From positions 1,054,001 through 1,118,000 of the forward strand of contig NZ_LT629737.1 of assembly GCF_900104765.1 (NCBI RefSeq): a stretch of DNA of 64,000 bases, read 5' to 3'. This document shows, in pieces, positions 16,857 to 25,054 of the stretch. Source of the DNA: Gillisia sp. Hel1_33_143. GTDB taxonomy: Bacteria > Bacteroidota > Bacteroidia > Flavobacteriales > Flavobacteriaceae. A program made the position numbers and the translations under genes. Positions within the stretch are counted from its first letter, which is position 1, and the number at the start of each line of letters is the position of its first letter. The notes under the pieces are model-generated. The model saw nothing but the letters and a program-made list of their open reading frames with translations. It had not been told where the DNA came from and did no database searches.

Positions 16857-16878
16857 TAGTTGCTTGGATAAGCAACTA
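16857..16878. promoter_or_regulatory. Perfect 9-bp inverted repeat upstream of the peptidase gene
   Basis: TAGTTGCTT (16857-16865) and AAGCAACTA (16870-16878) with a 4-bp spacer, 38-59 bp upstream of the peptidase ATG. It could be an operator or a leader hairpin. A second, weaker repeat, CTTCAG/CTGAAG, lies at 16901-16918. Confidence 0.45.
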
Positions 16879-16953
16879 ATGTAGCAAAAAATGGAATGTG
16901 CTTCAGGAAATTCTGAAGGATTATAGGAGGAGTAGATCACAAAGTTAATATTT

Positions 16954-17706
16954 CTAACTGGCGATGTAATCTGACTTTCTTTGATTATATTTTCTTCTGG
17001 TTTTTATCATTTTATACCTAACATCATCATAGAACAGGCTTATTAATAAAATTAAAGCTCCAATAATTAGCGTGTTTAATTTGAGATTCACTGTGGAATA
17101 AAAAAATCCTCCCGTTAATCCACCGGCAAAAAAGAAGGAAATGATATAGATGCGAAGTTTAATTTTAGATTTCAGGTTATCTCTGTGCTGCTGTTTCTTT
17201 AAAAAGAAAAGTTGAGAAATGTCTATTCCTAAATCTGTAAATAGGCCAGTAAGGTGTGTTGTTCTTACTACCGCATTCGATATTTTGGTTACAAAGGAGT
17301 TTTGAAGTCCCATAGCAAAAAGTAAAAAGCAAATAATTACGTTGGGAACTTCTAAGGTTATGATGTTACTAACGAGGCCAATTGATATTAAAATAAGGCA
17401 TTCTATTAATGTTGGCAGTAAGAAAACATTCAATTTTTTATTTTCTCTGAATTTCTCAATTAGAAAACTAGAAGTGAAGGAACCAACTAGAAAGGAGAGA
17501 ATATACAGAAAATAGACGGTTCCTTTCCAAAATTCAAAATCGGCGACATCATAAATAAATAGTGCGAAATGGCCCGTAACATTTGTAGTTAATTGCTTAA
17601 AGGCTAAAAACCCAGTTACATTTACAATTCCGGCAACAAAAGAAAGCACGGTGGCAATTCGCAGATTATGTTTTAACGTTCTGCTTTTGCCTTGATGTCT
17701 AAACAT
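16954..17706 (-). CDS. YoaK (DUF1275) family membrane protein
   Basis: A 250-aa integral membrane protein with about six hydrophobic helices. The family signature is seen twice: GIVNVTGFLAFKQLTTNVTGH in the first helix pair and GLQNSFVTKISNAVVRTTHLTG in the middle. The physiological substrate of YoaK/DUF1275 proteins is not established. It is transcribed on its own, with about 134 bp to the next gene downstream and a structured intergenic region upstream. Confidence 0.85.
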   Translation of the reverse strand: MFRHQGKSRTLKHNLRIATVLSFVAGIVNVTGFLAFKQLTTNVTGHFALFIYDVADFEFWKGTVYFLYILSFLVGSFTSSFLIEKFRENKKLNVFLLPTLIECLILISIGLVSNIITLEVPNVIICFLLFAMGLQNSFVTKISNAVVRTTHLTGLFTDLGIDISQLFFLKKQQHRDNLKSKIKLRIYIISFFFAGGLTGGFFYSTVNLKLNTLIIGALILLISLFYDDVRYKMIKTRRKYNQRKSDYIAS

Positions 17707-17788
17707 TTAGTTCCTATTACTTTCAATGATATAAAAGTAGGCTAATAAATATGGCTGCTGTAGAGAATACGTTTGTATGTAAATTTAA

Positions 17789-17897
17789 TTTGCGTGAGCG
17801 ATAGTAGCGAAAAGCCCACAGCCCATATAACAATGTTTATTGTAATGTGGGCGAGGACTTGAACCGAATAGCGCGGTGCCTCTGGCACACGCCCAAA
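17789..17897. ncRNA. Highly structured intergenic element (candidate ncRNA or dispersed repeat)
   Basis: About 109 bp in the 258-bp space between two divergent genes folds as nested helices. Outer GCGTG (17792-17796) pairs with CACGC (17888-17892), with TTT/AAA extending it. A central hairpin pairs GCCCATAT with ATGTGGGC, topped by ACAAT/ATTGT (about 17821-17852). A third hairpin is GTGCC-TCT-GGCAC (17876-17888). It resembles a sequence type I associate with flavobacterial intergenic spaces, carrying GCGTGAG(G/C)GATAG and GAACCGAATAGC landmarks. GC content is higher than the surroundings. Orientation and function are unknown. Confidence 0.45.
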
Positions 17898-17964
17898 ACA
17901 TTTACATAAGCTTCACAACATTGTGATTGAGATTGCTTAATTTTAAACAAATAAAAAAAGAAAA

Positions 17965-18507
17965 ATGGCTATAAATGAACCTTTCAATCTTAATAAATGG
18001 ATTGAACAAAACAGGGATCTGTTAAAACCACCGGTTGGTAATAAGAATATCTATAAAGAATCTGCAGATTATATAGTGATGATCGTGGGAGGTCCTAATG
18101 CAAGAAAAGATTATCATTATAATGAAACGGAAGAACTATTCTATCAAATAGAAGGAAATATTGAAGTAAATGTTCAGGATAATGGGGAAAAGAAAACTAT
18201 GAAATTAGGTCCTGGAGATATGTATCTGCATCCGGCAGGAATTCCGCATAGCCCTGTAAGACACGAAGGATCTATAGGTTTAGTAGTAGAGCGTAAGCGA
18301 TTAGGAGAAGAAGGAAAAGATGGATTATTGTGGTTCTGCGATAATTGCAATCATAAGCTTTATGAGGTATATTTTCCATTACACGATATTGAAACCGATT
18401 TTTTAAAACATTTTAATCATTTCTACGGAAGTGAAGAGCTTAGAACCTGTGATAATTGCGGTACGGTAATGCCTGCAGATGATCGGTATATTGCAAAAAA
18501 GGAATAA
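17965..18507 (+). CDS. nbaC: 3-hydroxyanthranilate 3,4-dioxygenase
   Basis: Opens the ring of 3-hydroxyanthranilate to 2-amino-3-carboxymuconate semialdehyde in the kynurenine route of tryptophan breakdown or NAD synthesis. The 180-aa cupin has all key residues of the bacterial enzyme: catalytic iron ligands His51, Glu57 and His95, and the C-terminal rubredoxin-like site Cys125/Cys128 with Cys162/Cys165. The gene stands 91 bp before an aldehyde dehydrogenase gene on the same strand. No other kynurenine gene is in the window. Confidence 0.96.
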   Translation: MAINEPFNLNKWIEQNRDLLKPPVGNKNIYKESADYIVMIVGGPNARKDYHYNETEELFYQIEGNIEVNVQDNGEKKTMKLGPGDMYLHPAGIPHSPVRHEGSIGLVVERKRLGEEGKDGLLWFCDNCNHKLYEVYFPLHDIETDFLKHFNHFYGSEELRTCDNCGTVMPADDRYIAKKE

Positions 18508-18598
18508 GCATACATAGAACAAGGGCTACTACTATATTCTTTTAATTTTATTAAATTAGCAACAAACAAACAACAAATACTTATAAATAAGCAAATTA

Positions 18599-20152
18599 AT
18601 GAGTGAAATAGCAGAAAAATTTGGAATTAAGCAAGCCCTTAAAGATCTGGGAATTCAAGATATAAATAATGGAACTTCAACCGGAAGTGATTTTTTTGGA
18701 AATGGTGAGATCATAGAGTCTTACTCTCCTGTTGATGGTGCCTTAATTGGTAAGGTAAGATCTACTACCAAAGAAGATTATGAAAAAGTAATGAGTGCTG
18801 CTACAGAAGGTTTTAAAACCTGGAGATCTATGCCTGCACCTTTACGTGGAGAAGTAGTTAGAAAATTTAATGAAGAATTACGCCGCTTAAAAGAACCACT
18901 AGGGAAATTGGTTTCTTATGAAATGGGTAAATCTTATCAGGAAGGTCTTGGAGAAGTTCAGGAAATGATAGATATCTGTGATTTCGCAGTTGGATTATCT
19001 AGACAGTTGCACGGACTTACCATGCACTCCGAACGACCGGGACATAGAATGTATGAGCAATATCACCCACTTGGAGTAGTAGGAATTATTTCTGCTTTTA
19101 ACTTCCCGGTTGCTGTTTGGTCTTGGAATACTGCATTGGCATGGGTTTGTGGAGACGCTTGTGTCTGGAAAGGATCTGAAAAAACACCAATTACTTCTGT
19201 AGCTTGTCAAAAAATAGCCGCAAGAGTTTTTGAAGAAAATAATGTACCTGCAGGAATATCTTGTTTGATAACAGGAGATTATAAAGTAGGAGAAATGATG
19301 ACTTTAGATAAGCGTATTCCGCTTATTTCTGCAACAGGATCTACTAGAATGGGTAAGATCGTTGCTTCTAAAGTAGCTGAGCGTCTTGGAAAAACTTTAT
19401 TGGAATTAGGTGGAAACAATGCCATTATCGTTACTCCAGATGCAGATGTTAAAATGACCGTTATTGGTGCTGTATTTGGTGCTGTAGGAACGGCAGGACA
19501 ACGTTGTACTTCTACACGTAGATTGATAATCCACGAATCTATGTATGATAAGGTTAAAGAAGCAGTAGTTGCTGCATACAAGCAATTGCGTATTGGTAAC
19601 CCATTAGATGAGAACAACCATGTTGGGCCACTTATAGATAAAGATGCAGTAAAAAACTACCAAAATGCTTTGACTAAAGTTGTTGAAGAAGGTGGAAAGA
19701 TCATTGTTGAAGGTGGTGTTCTGGAAGGTGAAGGTTATGAAAGCGGATGTTACGTGAAACCTGCAATAGCTGAAGCAAAGAATTCTTATGCCATAGTACA
19801 ACATGAAACCTTTGCTCCAGTATTATATATGATGAAATATTCCGGTTCTGTAGAAGATGCTTTAGAACTTCAAAATGGAGTGAATCAAGGACTTTCATCG
19901 GCCATTATGACTAATAATTTAAGAGAAGCAGAGCACTTCTTATCTGTAAACGGGTCAGACTGTGGTATTGCGAACGTAAACATAGGAACTAGTGGAGCAG
20001 AAATTGGCGGAGCCTTTGGAGGTGAAAAAGAAACCGGTGGCGGACGTGAATCTGGATCTGATGCATGGAAGGTTTATATGAGAAGACAAACCAATACTAT
20101 TAATTATACTACAGAGTTGCCATTGGCACAAGGAATTAAATTTGATCTGTAA
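18599..20152 (+). CDS. Aldehyde dehydrogenase, ALDH7 (antiquitin/AmaB) type
   Basis: Oxidises an aldehyde to an acid with NAD(P). The 517-aa protein has the catalytic Cys303 in GQRCTSTRR, general base Glu269 in LELGGNN, and the ISAFNFPVAVW cofactor region. GTAGQRCTSTRRL and the C-terminal GGAFGGEKETGGGRESGSDAW are typical of the ALDH7 group, whose characterised members act on alpha-aminoadipate semialdehyde / piperideine-6-carboxylate from lysine. Its neighbour suggests a possible role with tryptophan-derived semialdehydes, but residues favour ALDH7. A strong terminator follows. Confidence 0.88.
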   Translation: MSEIAEKFGIKQALKDLGIQDINNGTSTGSDFFGNGEIIESYSPVDGALIGKVRSTTKEDYEKVMSAATEGFKTWRSMPAPLRGEVVRKFNEELRRLKEPLGKLVSYEMGKSYQEGLGEVQEMIDICDFAVGLSRQLHGLTMHSERPGHRMYEQYHPLGVVGIISAFNFPVAVWSWNTALAWVCGDACVWKGSEKTPITSVACQKIAARVFEENNVPAGISCLITGDYKVGEMMTLDKRIPLISATGSTRMGKIVASKVAERLGKTLLELGGNNAIIVTPDADVKMTVIGAVFGAVGTAGQRCTSTRRLIIHESMYDKVKEAVVAAYKQLRIGNPLDENNHVGPLIDKDAVKNYQNALTKVVEEGGKIIVEGGVLEGEGYESGCYVKPAIAEAKNSYAIVQHETFAPVLYMMKYSGSVEDALELQNGVNQGLSSAIMTNNLREAEHFLSVNGSDCGIANVNIGTSGAEIGGAFGGEKETGGGRESGSDAWKVYMRRQTNTINYTTELPLAQGIKFDL

Positions 20153-20187
20153 GTATTAAGTATAGAATACTAAGATTTTTTAAAATT

Positions 20188-20219
20188 AAAAAGGCCATCT
20201 TATTCAAGGTGGCTTTTTT
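20188..20219 (+). terminator. Terminator of the aldehyde dehydrogenase gene
   Basis: AAAAAGGCCATCTT pairs with AAGGTGGCTTTTTT (one bulge, one wobble, 4-nt loop) and ends in a T-run, 36 nt after the stop. Confidence 0.8.
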
Positions 20220-20343
20220 GATTATAATGGTATTATAATAATAGTGTTGCATCACCCTGAATTTATTTATGGGTCTCAAATTCTTGTATGTATCTATGCT
20301 GAAATTGTAAAGGTCTATCTTAAATAACTTTTAAATTCTTAGG

Positions 20344-21057
20344 CTACACAGACACTATTTCTTTTTCATCTAAAAGTTCTTCTTGCTTAAACTTCAGAAC
20401 TATCTGAGCTATGGCCACCACATCTCTTTCACAATAACTCACAATTCTATCTAATTCATTATTATCGTAATAAACATTCCGAACCTCAGAACCATCTATA
20501 TCTGTCTTTGGTGATGGAATTCCCAGCACACTGGTGAGTAATTTAAGCGATGTGTAATGTTTGTAATCTCCAAACTTCCAAAGCTCTAAAGTATCTAAAT
20601 GCGGTACTTCCCAAGGTTTCTTCCCGAACAGATCTAATTTTGATGGTAATTCTAAACCGTGTATGATCATTCTTCTGGAAATATATGGGAAGTCGAATTC
20701 TTTTCCATTATGTGCGCATAGTATATGTTGAGGTTTATTAAAATGTGTTTCTAATAACTTTGAAAACCCTAGCAAGAGTTCCTTTTCATCCCCTTTAAAA
20801 CTAGTTGTTCTAAACTGCCTAGTGTTTTCAATATTTTTAAAATACCCAACAGATATACATATGATTTTTCCAAATTCTGCCCAGATTCCCGCCCTATCAT
20901 AATATTCCTCTGCTGTAAACGCTTCCTTACGCTGATACTTGGATTTCTCCTCCCAGAGATTTTGCTTCTCCTCAGATAGGTGTTTAAAAGATTCTTGTTC
21001 AGGAACGGTTTCTATATCTAGAAAGAGTATATTTTCTAATGGAGTTTTTTTAATCAT
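20344..21057 (-). CDS. 3'-5' exonuclease, PolB-type DEDDy (PF10108-like)
   Basis: A 237-aa protein with the three exonuclease motifs of the DnaQ-like DEDDy superfamily: LFLDIETVP (ExoI), HNGKEFDFPYI (ExoII) and the YCERDVVAIA ExoIII motif with its Tyr-x3-Asp. It is a stand-alone nuclease domain without a polymerase, as in the predicted PolB-related exonuclease family COG3298. Role is likely DNA repair or RNA processing, not known. Its start overlaps the 3' end of the upstream serine hydrolase gene by 8 nt. Confidence 0.85.
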   Translation of the reverse strand: MIKKTPLENILFLDIETVPEQESFKHLSEEKQNLWEEKSKYQRKEAFTAEEYYDRAGIWAEFGKIICISVGYFKNIENTRQFRTTSFKGDEKELLLGFSKLLETHFNKPQHILCAHNGKEFDFPYISRRMIIHGLELPSKLDLFGKKPWEVPHLDTLELWKFGDYKHYTSLKLLTSVLGIPSPKTDIDGSEVRNVYYDNNELDRIVSYCERDVVAIAQIVLKFKQEELLDEKEIVSV

Positions 21058-22207
21058 GATCTAGCATTTTATAAGCTTCATCAATATAAATAAAAAAATC
21101 GGGAGCATGATTTTCGTCTTCTTTCCTTCTAATAAGATCTTCGCCCAATCGAACAATTATTATATCATCTTCAGGAATTACGATAACATATTGTCCTAGA
21201 ATGCCGCGCATATAAAATACATCCTTTCCATTATAATCACTCAACCAAAATCCATAACCGTATTGTGGCGATTCTTTAAACCGGGCATGAGTGGCTAATG
21301 CTACAAAATTACTATCTAAGAGTTGTTCTCCATTCCATTGGCCTTTATTCTTATACAGTTTCCCAAATCTTGCAAAATCTCGAGCATTAGATGCTATACA
21401 GCAATATGCCTTTTCTAAGCCACTCTCCTCACTGTCTAACTGCCATAAGGCATCATTTTTCATTCCTATTGGTTTCCAAAAGCTCTCACTAAGGTATTCT
21501 GACAGATGCATTCCAGTAGCTTTTTCAATGATCATCCCAAGAAGAAGTGTATTCCCACTTAAATATTTAAAAGAATTTCCAGGATTTTCTACTAACTTTA
21601 ATTTCAAGATCTCTTCTCTCATATCTTCTTTGAAATAAGCACGGGCGGTCTGTGAGAACGGGTTATAGTAGTTTTCATCCCAATTTAAACCTGAAGACAT
21701 AGATGCCAGATCTCCTAAGGTGAGTGCATTTCCATTATAATCTTTGAATTCTGGAAAAAAATCTGACACAGGTTGCTCTAAACCTTTTAATTTCCCTTCA
21801 TTAATGGCTTTCCCTAATAAAGAAACCGTAATAGATTTTGCCATAGAAAAGGAGTTGGTAAGGGAATTCTCATCGTATCCATTGGCATATTTTTCATACC
21901 AAATACTATCATTCTTAATGATCAAAAAAGCTACAGTACCAAGATCTATATTGAGATCCTTTAGTTTTTCTGTAGAATTTTTAGAATTGTATTCTTTGGA
22001 AATCGCCCAAGTCTGAACATTTTTTCCGGCTTCGATCTTCCGGTTGTCAAACTGCGGATAATCATCAATATAAGCGGTAGTATGGCCTGTAAAATAAATA
22101 ACTTTTACACCTTTTAAAATATATTCTAAATTGAAGGTGTAGAGGCATATAACGGTTATTAGAAGTAGGGCTAATAAATAGCCTATAACGCGGAAGGTTT
22201 TTTTCAT
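21050..22207 (-). CDS. Serine hydrolase, class C beta-lactamase-like, membrane-anchored
   Basis: A 385-aa protein with an N-terminal membrane anchor (residues about 8-25) and a beta-lactamase/penicillin-binding domain. The SxxK nucleophile is Ser121 in FSMAKS, and the YxGN-type second motif is in FKYLSGNT. Members include esterases, D-aminopeptidases and PBP4*-like proteins; the substrate cannot be told. The domain faces the periplasm. ATG 22207 is preferred as it starts directly before MKKTFRVIGYLL; ATG 22225 is also in frame. It overlaps the exonuclease gene by 8 nt and lies just after the methyltransferase gene. Confidence 0.85.
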   Translation of the reverse strand: MKKTFRVIGYLLALLLITVICLYTFNLEYILKGVKVIYFTGHTTAYIDDYPQFDNRKIEAGKNVQTWAISKEYNSKNSTEKLKDLNIDLGTVAFLIIKNDSIWYEKYANGYDENSLTNSFSMAKSITVSLLGKAINEGKLKGLEQPVSDFFPEFKDYNGNALTLGDLASMSSGLNWDENYYNPFSQTARAYFKEDMREEILKLKLVENPGNSFKYLSGNTLLLGMIIEKATGMHLSEYLSESFWKPIGMKNDALWQLDSEESGLEKAYCCIASNARDFARFGKLYKNKGQWNGEQLLDSNFVALATHARFKESPQYGYGFWLSDYNGKDVFYMRGILGQYVIVIPEDDIIIVRLGEDLIRRKEDENHAPDFFIYIDEAYKMLDHD

Positions 22208-22260
22208 ATCATTTAAAATTAGCATTTTTCAACTAATAATAAATATATATATGTCTAAGC

Positions 22261-22731
22261 TTAGAAAAGTTCTTGCTGAAGTGATGGCTTTTCTAATTCC
22301 AAAAGCCATTTCTTTCGCCACAGTCCTCCTGCATATCCGGTGAGAGCACCATCGCTGCCTATAACTCTATGGCAGGGAACGGCTATCCATAAGGGATTTT
22401 TACCATTTGCGGCTGCAACTGCACGTACCGCCTTTACATTACCAAGTTCTTTTGATAGTTGCAAATAGGATCTGGTTTCTCCATAAGGAATTTTAAGTAA
22501 CGCTTCCCATACTTGCTTTTGAAAAGAGGTGCCTTGGGGGTTAATTCTAAAAGTAAATTCTTGCAATTCACCATTGAAATAAGCTTTTAGTTGAGTTGTT
22601 GCAGGCACTAAAATCTCTGGGATATGTTGGCTAATTTCTTTATCTGTATCTAAAATCTTGATCGATGTAATGCCATCTATATCTCCGGTGACCTCACAAA
22701 TTCCCAAAGGGGTTTTAAGAAAGGCGTTCAT
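22261..22731 (-). CDS. ogt: Methylated-DNA--protein-cysteine S-methyltransferase
   Basis: Suicide repair of O6-alkylguanine. The 156-aa protein has the ribonuclease-H-like N-domain and the C-terminal DNA-binding domain with the acceptor motif IAVPCHRVIG (Cys120) and ANGKNP. The C-terminus ends QQELF, which has the form of a sliding-clamp binding motif (QxxLF). Its 5' end overlaps the CNNM/CBS gene by 17 nt, so the two are in one operon. Confidence 0.95.
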   Translation of the reverse strand: MNAFLKTPLGICEVTGDIDGITSIKILDTDKEISQHIPEILVPATTQLKAYFNGELQEFTFRINPQGTSFQKQVWEALLKIPYGETRSYLQLSKELGNVKAVRAVAAANGKNPLWIAVPCHRVIGSDGALTGYAGGLWRKKWLLELEKPSLQQELF

Positions 22732-23815
22732 TCGTATTCGGTTTTATCTCAGATTCATTCTGTTGAATAAGTCCGAGTTTCTTTGCCCTCTTTTCCCAGT
22801 TTTGTCGAGCCATAAGTTGCATGTCTTCAATATGATCACTTTCATCCATGATCTCTAGCCCTAATAGCGTTTCGATAATATCTTCCATAGTTACCAAGCC
22901 AACGGTATTCCCATACTGGTCTGAAACTATTGATATATGAGCTTTACGCTTAATAAAGATCTCAAAAAGTTCAGGAATTGGGGTGTTAGGATCTGTAATA
23001 AATACATCCCTTTTTAAAATGCTTAAAGGTTCTACACCCTTTTCATCTATCATCTCTTCTAGGATGTCGTCTTTAAGAACAAAACCCGTAATGTTGTTAG
23101 GTTTTTCTCTATAAATGGGAATTCTAGAAAATTTAAGATTTTTATGCTCTCTGTGAAAATCTTCTATTCTAGTCGCTTCATTTTCGATAGTTGCTACCGA
23201 GAACGGGGTCATGACATCTTTTGCTTTTACAGATTTAAAAACTAATAAGTTCTTAATAACCGTAGTCTCCTTTTCTTCGAAAAAACCTTCTTCTTCCGCA
23301 GCATCAGTAATTGCCAAAAACTCTTCTCTACTCATAGTGCTTACATGCGCAGATTTTCCAATAAGCTTTGTTGTTAACATCATGAGCCATAGAATTCCGG
23401 TATATTTTAAAGGGAAAATAAGGATCTTTAGAGTAACTACTGTGAACTTACCTAGAGATTGCCAGTAGGTTGCTCCAATGGTTTTAGGGACGATCTCAGA
23501 TAGTATTAATATAGCCACGGTCATTATTGCAGATACAATTCCAACGGCATTTCCTCCATCTCCAAAAACTTTCTCTGCCTGTACACCAACTAAGATTGCT
23601 CCTACGGTATGAGCAATCGTATTTAGCGTTAGAATTGCTATAAGAGGCTTATCTATATCCTGTTTAAAGCGCGCCAAGGTGTTTGCATAAGCTTTACCCT
23701 CCTTTTTCTTAACCCGAATAAAGGTTGGTGTAATGCTTAGCAATACTGCCTCGAGTATTGAGCATAGAAATGAAAAGAATATTGCCAGTGATGCAAAGAG
23801 AATTAGTACTCCCAT
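22715..23815 (-). CDS. CNNM/CBS-domain protein (CorC/HlyC-type transporter)
   Basis: A 366-aa membrane protein: an N-terminal CNNM (DUF21) domain with about four hydrophobic segments (residues 1-150, including LSEIVPKTIGATY), then a tandem CBS pair (about 195-320, with VMTPFSVATIE, SRIPIYREKPNNITGFVLKDDILEE and VGLVTMEDIIETLLG). Homologues act in magnesium or other divalent cation efflux. The usual CorC_HlyC C-terminal domain is missing; after the CBS pair there is only a charged tail. The last 17 nt overlap ogt. Confidence 0.9.
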   Translation of the reverse strand: MGVLILFASLAIFFSFLCSILEAVLLSITPTFIRVKKKEGKAYANTLARFKQDIDKPLIAILTLNTIAHTVGAILVGVQAEKVFGDGGNAVGIVSAIMTVAILILSEIVPKTIGATYWQSLGKFTVVTLKILIFPLKYTGILWLMMLTTKLIGKSAHVSTMSREEFLAITDAAEEEGFFEEKETTVIKNLLVFKSVKAKDVMTPFSVATIENEATRIEDFHREHKNLKFSRIPIYREKPNNITGFVLKDDILEEMIDEKGVEPLSILKRDVFITDPNTPIPELFEIFIKRKAHISIVSDQYGNTVGLVTMEDIIETLLGLEIMDESDHIEDMQLMARQNWEKRAKKLGLIQQNESEIKPNTNERLS

Positions 23816-23901
23816 GATTAATTTTAGGTTTGAGGTCCTAAAATAAGGAATCTTCCATAAAATTTACTTAAAGTAATGGTAAAGCCATTCTTTATAATAC
23901 C

Positions 23902-23944
23902 GAAAAAAAATAAGCTGCTACCATAGTTAATCGATAGCAGCTTA
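23902..23944 (-). terminator. Terminator of the 24.0 kb membrane protein gene
   Basis: TAAGCTGCTA (23911-23920) and TAGCAGCTTA (23935-23944) form a 10-bp stem; on the minus strand it runs into eight Ts. It lies about 30 nt after the stop at 23974. Confidence 0.85.
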
Positions 23945-23973
23945 AGGTGCTTATTAATTCTAAAAAAGATTTA

Positions 23974-24462
23974 TTAAGCAGAAAGGTTTCTTTGAATAAG
24001 ATCATTCCATTTATTGGCAAGGAATAGCTGAGATTCTGCACTTAAACTTGCATTATCATCTTCATCATAAAAGGTGATCTCAGAAACTCTTTGTTTAGGA
24101 TTGTTCTTTATTAATTCTAAACTTATATGAGTTACAGCTGTTCTATTCTTAGTAGCTCCGGGAACAGGAATAGTTTTTTTAGAAATATAGCTCTCATTGA
24201 TGTTATTAAGATCTATAACGTTAAATTCCATGTTTTTTTGAGGTTCTACAATGATTAGTTTCTTAGCGTTATTATCTATTCCTAAAAGAAATAGGTTGTT
24301 GATCTCCATATCATCCAATTGCATTTGATGATCTGTACTTATCTTTTTGAGACTCGATACATGTAATTTTTCTTTTGCAGATTGTCTAAATATCAAATAT
24401 AAAATAGGACCAATAAATACTAATAATAATACGATGCCTATGGCAACAGATGCGTTTTCCAT
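23974..24462 (-). CDS. Hypothetical protein with one N-terminal membrane helix
   Basis: A 162-aa protein that I do not recognise. Residues 6-26 form one transmembrane helix (AIGIVLLLVFIGPILYLIF); the remainder is soluble and probably cytoplasmic, with alternating short beta strands (NNLFLLGIDNNAKKLIIVE, VTHISLELI, VSEITFYDEDD) like a small PH- or YcxB-type beta domain. Monocistronic, with a strong terminator. Confidence 0.65.
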   Translation of the reverse strand: MENASVAIGIVLLLVFIGPILYLIFRQSAKEKLHVSSLKKISTDHQMQLDDMEINNLFLLGIDNNAKKLIIVEPQKNMEFNVIDLNNINESYISKKTIPVPGATKNRTAVTHISLELIKNNPKQRVSEITFYDEDDNASLSAESQLFLANKWNDLIQRNLSA

Positions 24463-24585
24463 TTGTTAAGATTTTAAAGTGAATTGATTTGTTTTACGGC
24501 ATTTAGTCTAATATTAAAACATAGATATGCCTAACCTCGACTTAACCTAAGTCGGGATATAGAATCGATTTTTAAAACCTTGTGA

Positions 24586-24939
24586 TCACCAAAAAAAGTG
24601 GAATGGAAAAATTTGCAGTTCCAAGAAGTATTTTATATCCTGAGAACCTGTAGTAATTCTATTGGAAGATAGACCAGATAGAGGTATTGGAGGAGTTGAG
24701 GTAAAGTTAATTCCAGTACCAAAATTACCAGAATTATTTTCAGAATCTATTTGAAAAGATGCAATAGAGGTCTCTTCTAAAAATAAAGCTTGCTTATTTT
24801 GATCTGCTTGTAGATAATCGTAATTTCTAGAATTAAGATCTTTAAATAGATCTTCAGAATCAAAAGTATTACTGCTGAAAGCATTTAAGCTGGCCAGTAG
24901 TAAAAGGGAAAATAAAATATGTAGTCTTTTGAAATTCAC
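24586..24939 (-). CDS. Hypothetical exported protein
   Basis: A 117-aa product with a signal peptide (LHILFSLLLLASLNA, cleavage near NA-FSS) and a low-complexity mature part of about 97 aa ending in aromatic residues FPFHFFW. No family recognised. GTG at 24939 is the best start: the frame has no ATG before the signal sequence, and a perfect -7 box (24944-24951) ends four bases upstream, hinting at a leaderless message. An upstream GTG at 24954 lies at or before the promoter. Confidence 0.5.
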   Translation of the reverse strand: MNFKRLHILFSLLLLASLNAFSSNTFDSEDLFKDLNSRNYDYLQADQNKQALFLEETSIASFQIDSENNSGNFGTGINFTSTPPIPLSGLSSNRITTGSQDIKYFLELQIFPFHFFW

Positions 24940-24943
24940 ATAA

Positions 24944-24951
24944 CAAATGTA
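24944..24951 (-). promoter_or_regulatory. -7 promoter element before the exported hypothetical gene
   Basis: On the minus strand this reads TACATTTG, a perfect TAnnTTTG, separated from the GTG start by four bases (TTAT). Confidence 0.4.
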
Positions 24952-24997
24952 CACAGAAAGTAGATTCGATGATATTTTATTGGCAAGAATTTATATC

Positions 24998-25035
24998 AAA
25001 AAAAATCGGCTTAAGAACTACTCCTTAAGCCGATT
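24998..25035 (-). terminator. Terminator of hemB
   Basis: A 12-bp perfect stem, AATCGGCTTAAG (25004-25015) with CTTAAGCCGATT (25024-25035), followed on the minus strand by eight Ts; 20 nt after the hemB stop. Confidence 0.9.
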
Positions 25036-25054
25036 CAATAAATTTTTTATGGTA

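Noticed and set aside
17821-17900. Possible tRNA gene in the structured intergenic element
   Set aside because: No T-arm consensus, no anticodon arm of the right size and no CCA-proximal acceptor stem could be drawn.
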